Source of the DNA: Saururus chinensis
Lineage: Eukaryota > Streptophyta > Magnoliopsida > Piperales > Saururaceae
Length of the DNA: 64,000 bases
Assembly: GCA_035235625.1 (NCBI GenBank)
Contig: CP141142.1
Coordinates: forward strand, 35,102,995-35,166,994
Direction of reading: 5' to 3'
The position numbers and the translations under genes were made by a program. The notes under the pieces were generated by a model. It made no database searches and was not told the origin of the DNA. It saw only the letters and a program-made list of their open reading frames with translations. Shown piece by piece: positions 57,441-64,000 of the stretch; positions within the stretch are counted from its first letter, which is position 1, and every line of letters begins with the position of its first letter.

Positions 57441-59500
57441 CAACCTCATTTACCCTACACGACAAACGTGTCAAACACGTGATACATAATCATGCATAAC
57501 ATTCATAATAAACATACATCAATACAATTGGTGAATGTCTCCATCAAAGAGTAAACACAAGTATTGCCACATAGGCAAGACACAGTCAAATTTTCTACAT
57601 AGGAAATGTAAGAGGGTTGAGGTTGTCAGCCCCTAAAGCTTCTCACCCTGGACCATCCTAGCCAAGGATGTCTGATTCTCACACAAAGAACCTAGAGCAG
57701 GGGTATTCAACCAAAGACATCTCCTACAGTGGGGAGAGCCCAAATTCCCACACAGGGAACCCTAGAATACGTAGTAGCCGGTGTACAAAGATACCACTCT
57801 AGATTCTCAGGGTCCAGAAGACAATTATAATAATCTCAATCTGCAAGACAAGTACATAACTCGTCCCCACATAATTCCATTTAACTAGACTCAACCCGGG
57901 GAGTATACATATTCCACACATAAACTTAAATCGAAAATATATCCTTTTGGACAAACCAAGTTCCGATTAATTCACCAAGCGATTAATCCGACAAGCAATC
58001 TCAACCATTGCATATAATCATTTAATTCCGGTTAAACATCAATAAAATTTCATCTATGAATACCGATCCATGATGCATTATAGCATAATACATCTGTAAG
58101 CAGACCTACGTGGGTTCTAACACATAGAACGTACTCCCAATCTGTCCCCTCATACATCATAATCAAGGCATAATTAACTACAATTTCATAGTAGATTCCC
58201 CATATGTGTATGTGTTTATGCATCTAAGCACATAACCAATGCTTGACATAAGTTCATAAGACAATATGCATATGCTTAAACACATTCAAAACAATGATTC
58301 CCAATTGAAGTCATTGCAAAATCCACCATAAAACTAAAATCCATCCATGTTAAATCGAACATTCACTCCTATGAATATGATTTTTTCACACATTAAGCCA
58401 CAACATGATCACCTCTATTACTCATAAACCATCCTCATTATAAGAGAACACACCTCACCATTTTCCATATAGTATCCCTACTGAAAACTTATTCTAATCG
58501 TAAGAATTCCACATTCAAAAGTTCAAGGTACTTCAATATCAACATGCATAATTATCAACATAATATAATGCCACATGACCATACTTAAACACATTCAATA
58601 AACTTTCATCATCAATTCTACACCTTCAGTAGCCTAATTTCATCATAACACACTTTTCATAACCATTAAAATCATCAAATGGAGTAAAACTTTGAAATGA
58701 ACATAAATTTTAAAAATAACAAAATTGATGTGTGCAGTTTGATTGCCCTATAAGGCCGTTCGATTGGTTAAACTGAAAATCTACAAAAAATGTAGTGTTG
58801 CTGATCGATTGGCCTTGCAGGTCATTTGATCGCCAACAAAGCAGTTTATACCTTCTTCATTTCAAAAATCAAAACCGACACACTATGAAAACACCTTCAA
58901 ATCTTCATCCATGGTATCAAACATTATAAAAAACTCATCACACCTTCCAGAACACTAATCTAAACCAGTGTAAGACAAAACCCTAAGAAATTAAAGTGAA
59001 AGATTAACATTTATTAAACCCACAATTAGAGCCTAAATCAAGCAAATCCACTTCAAATAAGATCATAAAAACCAAGATTTTTACTACCCAAAGTTGAGAT
59101 TGAAAAACCCATTACTTTCTTTGTTGATTTGGGTCGAAATGAACCTTCAATCTCCTCCAACACCTTCCAAAAATACGATTTTAAGTTAACATACAACTAA
59201 TCTCGATTTAACTTTTAAAAATCAAAAGTAAACATTAGATCTAGGTTTTAGAAGCCTAAAAATAAGATTTTGAAGATTAAGGCTTGGAGAAGAGAGGTAA
59301 AATAATAGTTTTATGCTTTCAAAATGGATTGAAATGATGGGGGAAGTCAAGATTAAAAAGAGTTTAATAAAAACTTAGAGATTAAGATAAGATTAAGCTA
59401 TACTCACCTCTAATCGTTTCCTTTCCTGGCCTAATCAGGGATTAGGCTCCAAATCTCTTGGCTAAGCCTATTCCCAAATGGAAAATGACACAACCCTTTC

Positions 59501-59509
59501 CTTTTATAG
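59501..59509 (-). promoter_or_regulatory. TATA box of solo LTR C
   Basis: CTATAAAAG on the minus strand corresponds in place and sequence to TATAAAAGGG at 62851 in LTR D. Confidence 0.6.
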
Positions 59510-59919
59510 GAGGGGTTGGGCTATACCTAACAGAAATGTGGGGTAGAAATAGAGTTTTTAACTAAAATTTAAAAATTTGGCAAAAAATAAGGTTTAGAAA
59601 AATTCTGAAATTTTCTATAGTGTCTTCCATTGATGTCTGAGGCATTTTGGTCCAAAAATCTTAATTTCATAGGTGGGGCCCACAGGGGGTCTTGCCAAAC
59701 CCTAATTTTTAGAAAATTAGTGAAAAATAAAAAATTTCAAAAATCCAGAATTGACCAAAAACTACTTAAAACTCATAAATGTAGAGTTTGTTTTGCTTAA
59801 ACCTTTAGACACCCCATTAATTTTTGAAAACCACCAAATTTAATAAAAAAAAGCTTAAACCACACGATAACTGATAAATAACATTAAAATAAACCGGTTT
59901 GAAAATGAGAGTCCTTACA

Positions 59920-60370
59920 AAGGTGGCTGGATTCCAGAGGGGTGCCAAAACCCGGCCCCCCTCCTCCCTCCCGCTCCCCTCCTCTCTCCCTGTCCCCACC
60001 CCCCTCTACCTCTCTTTGTAACAGATCAGAGGGGAAGGAGGGGGGGTTGTGAATGGGGGAGGCCCCCCCTTCCTCCCTCCCGCTCCCCCCCTCCTTCCCC
60101 TCTCTATAAGCATAGAGGGAGGGCCCTCTCCCTCTCACTCCCGCCCTCTCTTGCCGTTGCCCCCCTCCTTCCCCTCTCTATAAACATAGAGGGGAAGGAG
60201 GGGGATGGGTGAGGGACCGAGGGAAGGGAGGCGGCCACCCCATTGTGAAAAGAGAGGGAGGGGAAGGAGGGGGGTGGAGGTGGGGGACCGGCGGCGGCGG
60301 AGGAGGACAATGATTGGTGGTGGGCAATGGAGCCAGAGGAGAGAGGGCGGGGAGAAAGGGGCGGGGGGTT
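59920..60370. other. GC-rich cargo of CACTA block 3, unidentified
   Basis: Purine- and pyrimidine-rich blocks of G-runs and C-runs alternate. The Pro/Ser-rich ORFs (60104-60393) are of low complexity and match nothing I know. Two related CTCCTTCCCCTCTCTATAA segments occur, at about 60090 and 60168. Confidence 0.45.
60166..60210. repeat. Long hairpin in cargo 3
   Basis: CCCCCTCCTTCCCCTCT and AGAGGGGAAGGAGGGGG form 17-bp perfect arms around a short CTATAAACAT loop. Confidence 0.88.
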
Positions 60371-60375
60371 AAATA

Positions 60376-60432
60376 ACCAAACCGCGTGTGCAAAAATTGC
60401 CCACGTGGGTAAAATTATCGCCCGTATGGGTT
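60376..60432 (-). promoter_or_regulatory. Junction motif of CACTA block 3 with a G-box (possible promoter)
   Basis: CCCACGTGGG (60400-60409) contains the CACGTG G-box core bound by plant bZIP and bHLH factors. On the minus strand it is flanked by GGGCGATAATTTTACCC and followed by GTTATTTAACCCC and a pyrimidine-rich run into the cargo. This parallels CACTA 1 and 2. Confidence 0.4.
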
Positions 60433-61379
60433 AAAAAAATGTATTAGTGATGCATACAGTATGCATTGCTAATACACTAGTTATTAGCGACACAAACTCT
60501 ATGCGTTGTTAATACAATTGTTATTAAATACACAAACTCTATGCTCGCTAATACACTAGTTATTAGTGACGCATAAAGTATGCATCACTACAATCTCTTT
60601 CTCTCTCTCACTTCTCTCTCTCCCCTCATCTCTCTGTCTACCCTCTCTCCCCTCTTTCTCTCTCTTCACTCTCCTCGTTAACAGACACTTCTACCGTAGC
60701 AGTGACATAGACGGATTCCGTTCCTTAGGTGTCTGCCTTACCCAAACTCCACCCTTCCAATCTATAACCTTCGAACTAGCAACGATTTGTCAGACTTGAA
60801 TTGGAGCATATTCAAGGAAGATCACTCCCGAATTCTCATGGCTGCTGAAACATTCCCCATGAGTGTATGAGGGGACAACATGTGGAACTTAAGTCATGGT
60901 CCTCATAAATGTGTGAGCAACAATAGGTGTCGCTCGAAAGATGTTTCATCCATCTTTGTAAACTATTAACTTTGCTTATTTCGCTAAGAATCTATTAAAA
61001 TTTTGTCGCTCAGGTTTTTTGAGTTTGAGCAAAAGAAGTGCCTTCTAAAAATCCATTTTTCCTTCAACACTGTTTTTCCCTTTTCCTGTCTCTCTCTTTC
61101 TCTTTATTTCCCTCTCTCTCCTCCCTCCTCTCTCCTCTCTCTCTATCTGTTTTAATTTAATTTTTTTAAAAACAAAAAAACTTCCTATTAGCGATGCATA
61201 TAAGTATGCATCGCTACTAACTTGGGGTAGTAGCGATGCATACAAATATGTGTCACTACTACACTAGAATAGTAGCAACACATACATCTATGCATCACTA
61301 CTACCCAAGTTAGTAGCAATGCATACTTATATGCATCGTTAATAGGCATTTTTTTTAAATTTTAAAAATAATTTATAAT

Positions 61380-61590
61380 AAAAATTATAACTATCTCTCT
61401 CTTCCTCTCCCCCCCTCTCTCTTCCTCTCTATCTCTGTCTCTCTCCCCTCTCCTCTCTCTCTTCCTCTCTCTATCTCTTTCCACTCTCTCTCTCTTCTCT
61501 CCTCTCTCCTCTCTCTCTCTCTTCCTCTCTCTCCCTTCCTCTCTCTCACCCTTCTTGATCTCCCCTCACTCTCTCTATCTCTTTTAATTA
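61380..61590. repeat. CT-rich tract in CACTA block 3
   Basis: CTCTCTCTTCC-type sequence lies between two hairpin groups. A similar, longer tract is at 61745-62140. Confidence 0.9.
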
Positions 61591-61744
61591 ATTTTTTTTA
61601 AAATAAAAAATTCTAGTAGCGATGCATACACGTATGTATCGCTACTACCCAAAGTTAGTAGCGACGTATAAGTATATGCGTCGCTAATATGTATTTTTTA
61701 TTTATTTTTTAAAATTATTAAAAATAATTTATAATATCAAATTT

Positions 61745-62140
61745 AATCCTCTCTCTCCCCTGTCTCTCCTATCTCTCTCCTTTCTCTCCCTCTCTCTTCC
61801 ACTATCTCTCTCCCCTCTTTCTCTCTCTTCCTCTCTCTCTCTCCTCTCTCTATCCTCTCTCTATCCTCTCTCTCTTCCCTCTCTCTATCCTCCTCTCTTC
61901 CTCTCTCTCTCCCCTCTCTCTCTTCCTCTTTCTCTCCCCTCTCTCTATCCTCTTTCTCTCCCCTCTCTCTCTATCCTCTCTCTCTCTTCCCCTTTCTCTT
62001 CCTTCTCTTTCTCTTCCTCTTTCTCTCCCCTCTCTCTCTCTCTCTCTCTCTTCCTCCCCCCTCTCTCTCCTCTCTCTCTTTCTCTTTCTCTCTCCCCTCT
62101 CTCCCTCCTCTCTCTTCCTCCTCACTCTCACTACCTTTTA
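61745..62140. repeat. CT-rich tract in CACTA block 3 (second)
   Basis: About 400 bases of CTCTCTCC/TTCCTC repeats. The Arg/Glu-rich ORF on its minus strand is a by-product. Confidence 0.92.
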
Positions 62141-62428
62141 TTGAAAATTCAATATTTATTTATTATATATACAAATATTAAATATTGAATAAAATATATT
62201 ATATTTAATAAGTTTATTTTAATTATTTAATATTTATTTATTATATAATTATTTATTAAATTAATTTTTTTAAAAAAGCTAATAGCGACACTTGTAAATA
62301 ATTGCCGCTAATATCAATGCTATTAGCGATGCATAATTATAATCATCGCTAATATTTATAATATTTATTTTTTTATTTTAAATTTATTACTATTAGGGAC
62401 GCTTTTCTTAGGCATCACTAATAGTTAT

Positions 62429-64000
62429 TGTAAGGACCCTCATCTTTAAACCGGTTTTGGTTTTCTTTAATTATGGGTTATCGTGAGATTTACGCATTTT
62501 CTGATCTTATTCGGTGATTTCATAAATAAATAGTGTTTGTGATGGTTTAAACCAAAATTAACTTCAACATTAGTGGTTTTAAGTGATTTTAAACCAATTG
62601 TGAATTTTTGGAATTTTTCAGAATTTTCACTATTTTCCCAAAAATTAGGGTTTTGGCGGGACCCCTGTGGGCCCCACGGTCGAAAAATTTATTTTTGTGT
62701 CAAATGAACCTAGACATGTACTTAAGGTCACACAAAAATTTTCAGAATTTTATTAGGCTTAATTCGTGCTTAAATTTACAAAATAACCACTTTTAGCCTA
62801 CTTTTCATATTTACACCCCAAAACTTACCTATGCCTACCCCAACCCTTACTATAAAAGGGCAAACCAGAGCCATTTCTATTTTTGGGGAATAGGCTAAGG
62901 AAGGAGGGCTGGCCTAATCCCCACTTAGGCCCGAATTAGAAGCCGATTAAGGTAAGCTTACTCTAATTAAGCACTAATCCTTGGCTTTTCTCTTAATTTC
63001 TTCCAAATCTACCATTTTCCCCTTGATTCAATCCATTTTTGACCATCAAAAGCTACTGATTTGTGTTTTACTACAAACCCTAATATTCAAAATTCAATTT
63101 TTACTACCAACAAGCCCTAGATCTAAGGTTTAATTAGGGATTTCTTGGGTAAATCGATTTCTATTAGAGTTTAATTCAAACTCATTGTGTTTTCAAGGAT
63201 TTCAAGAAGGGTGACTCTTTAATCCGAGCTTAATCAAGTGCTGAGGTAATGGGTCTTCGAAATCTCTGTTTATCTATGGTAAAACTCTTCATTTTTGGCT
63301 TATTTCGAAATGGTTTGCTTGATTTAGTGTGTTAATGGTAAGATTAGAAAATAGAATTATTTAATCCCGATTTCTTAGGGTTTTGCATTATTGTGGTTTG
63401 GTTTGATATTCTGGAAGTCAAGGAGGACTTTTGATGATGATTAGGGTGCTAGATGTGGATTTGAAGTGTTATCTATGGTGTTTCGGTTTGATTTTGCGAA
63501 AGGAAGAAGATGACTGTTCTGCCGTGTTGGCGATTGATCGGCCTTGCAGGGCGATCGATCGGCTAAACTAAAAATTTCAAATTTTTGCGTGTAACCGATC
63601 GAACGGCCTGAAGGGCGATCGATCGGCTACACAGGAAATTGTATGTTGTGTGTATGATGCCGATTTTGATGATTCCACTTTAGCTTGCCAATTTTATATG
63701 AATGTGGAGTGTTTTAAGCTATGTTAGGCTACTGGAAATGCATGCTATTGAGTTTATGGAGTTGAGATATATGCTTAGAGATGGTGGAATGACATGCTTT
63801 GTGGCATGATGTTGGAATCGTTATCTTGAAATTATGAATGGTTGTTTCCCTTTGGTTAAGCATGTATTTTCAGTAGGACTACAATCATTGTTGGACTGAT
63901 TTGTCATGATAAATTGTGATTAATGGTGTGTGAATGTTGGTGAATGCCATGACTCAATGATGAAATGAGTGATGTTATAGGTGTTTAGCCTTTGTGGTTG
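62429..64000 (+). mobile_element. Start of LTR D, family X (runs off the window)
   Basis: It begins TGTAAGGACCCTCATC and aligns with the reverse complement of solo LTR C: the AAACCGGTTT block, GGACCCCTGTGGGCCCCAC, a TATAAAAGGG box at 62851-62860, the GGAATAGGCTAAG segment and the GATTGATCGGCCTTGCAGG motif near 63533. It inserted into CACTA block 3. The other end, and whether it is solo, lie beyond 64000. Confidence 0.82.
62851..62858 (+). promoter_or_regulatory. TATA box of LTR D
   Basis: TATAAAAG lies 422 bp into the LTR, equivalent to the box in LTR C. Confidence 0.6.

Larger units (their letters stand above)
56404..59919 (-). mobile_element. Solo LTR C, family X
   Basis: On the plus strand it starts TGTCACGCCTCGAC and ends GAGAGTCCTTACA. 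GAGGT precedes it and AAGGT follows, a 5-bp duplication with one change. Read on the minus strand it begins TGTAAGGACTCTCAT, matching the LTR at 62429 (TGTAAGGACCCTCATC). A TATA box in the minus direction (CTATAAAAG, 59501-59509) lies about 411 bp from its start, as in that LTR. It is 3.5 kb long with no coding region. Confidence 0.85.
55861..62428 (-). mobile_element. CACTA-like block 3 (ends missing, split by solo LTR C)
   Basis: TTAGCGACGC-type hairpins fill 55861-56350, 60430-60600, 61185-61345, 61615-61690 and 62275-62428. The block has the same order as CACTA 2: hairpins, GC-rich cargo (59920-60370), junction motif, CT tracts and hairpins. No CACTA terminal repeat was found at either end. 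The left side meets LINE sequence, and the right side is cut by the LTR that starts at 62429. No transposase is present. Removing 56404-59919 joins the two halves. Confidence 0.65.

Noticed and set aside
57196..57489. 97-codon His/Asn-rich ORF
   Set aside because: The 57-bp tandem repeat of solo LTR C has a period divisible by three, which keeps the frame open.
1..64000. tRNA, rRNA, riboswitch or prokaryotic operon signals
   Set aside because: None was recognised on either strand; the gene structures and repeats are those of a plant nuclear genome.

Overview
This is a piece of a repeat-rich nuclear genome of a flowering plant. The evidence is two intronless PPR genes of the plant PLS class, a nodulin-like MFS transporter gene with a GT-AG intron, Ty1/copia and Ty3/gypsy elements, LINE remnants, CACTA-type DNA elements and a Tourist-like MITE. 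I cannot name the species. No bacterial, organellar, rRNA, tRNA or CRISPR features were seen. All alignments and boundaries were read by eye.

Layout. 1-2.8 kb: LTR fragments and an old repeat. 2.8-8.5 kb: a complete but decayed chromodomain gypsy element (minus strand, duplicated ATAAT on both sides). 9-10 kb: LINE remnant. 10.4-29.1 kb: a minus-strand copia element of about 5.9 kb, expanded to 18.7 kb by four later insertions. These are a solo LTR (11991-14035), a CACTA element (14707-18959), a related solo LTR (19477-21312) and a 4.6-kb LTR-like block inside the 5' LTR (24320-28949). 29.2-36.5 kb: two PPR genes on the minus strand, separated by an old repeat with a Tourist-like MITE inside it. 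38.9-45.8 kb: a second CACTA-like element, mostly a tandem array of hairpin units and CT tracts. 47.7-49.6 kb: the MFS gene. 50-53.6 kb: gene-free sequence with small tandem duplications and a MITE. 53.6-55.9 kb: a LINE remnant. 55.9-62.4 kb: a third CACTA-like block split by a 3.5-kb solo LTR. 62.4-64 kb: the start of another LTR of that same family, in the opposite orientation.

Genes. Only three look functional or nearly so. Two are PPR proteins, expected to act in organelle RNA processing; the first has an apparent frameshift just before its E+ tail. The third is a membrane transporter of the NFD4/nodulin-like family. Everything else is mobile DNA in various states of decay.

Most interesting signal. 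Three CACTA-like elements share one plan: arrays of TTAGCGACGC hairpins with GA/CT tracts, then a short GC-palindrome and TATA-like junction, then a GC-rich cargo that differs in each copy. The cargo at 14.7-19 kb includes a fragment of a host fasciclin-like arabinogalactan gene in the same orientation as the junction. This looks like a gene-capturing, non-autonomous CACTA family with a possible built-in promoter.
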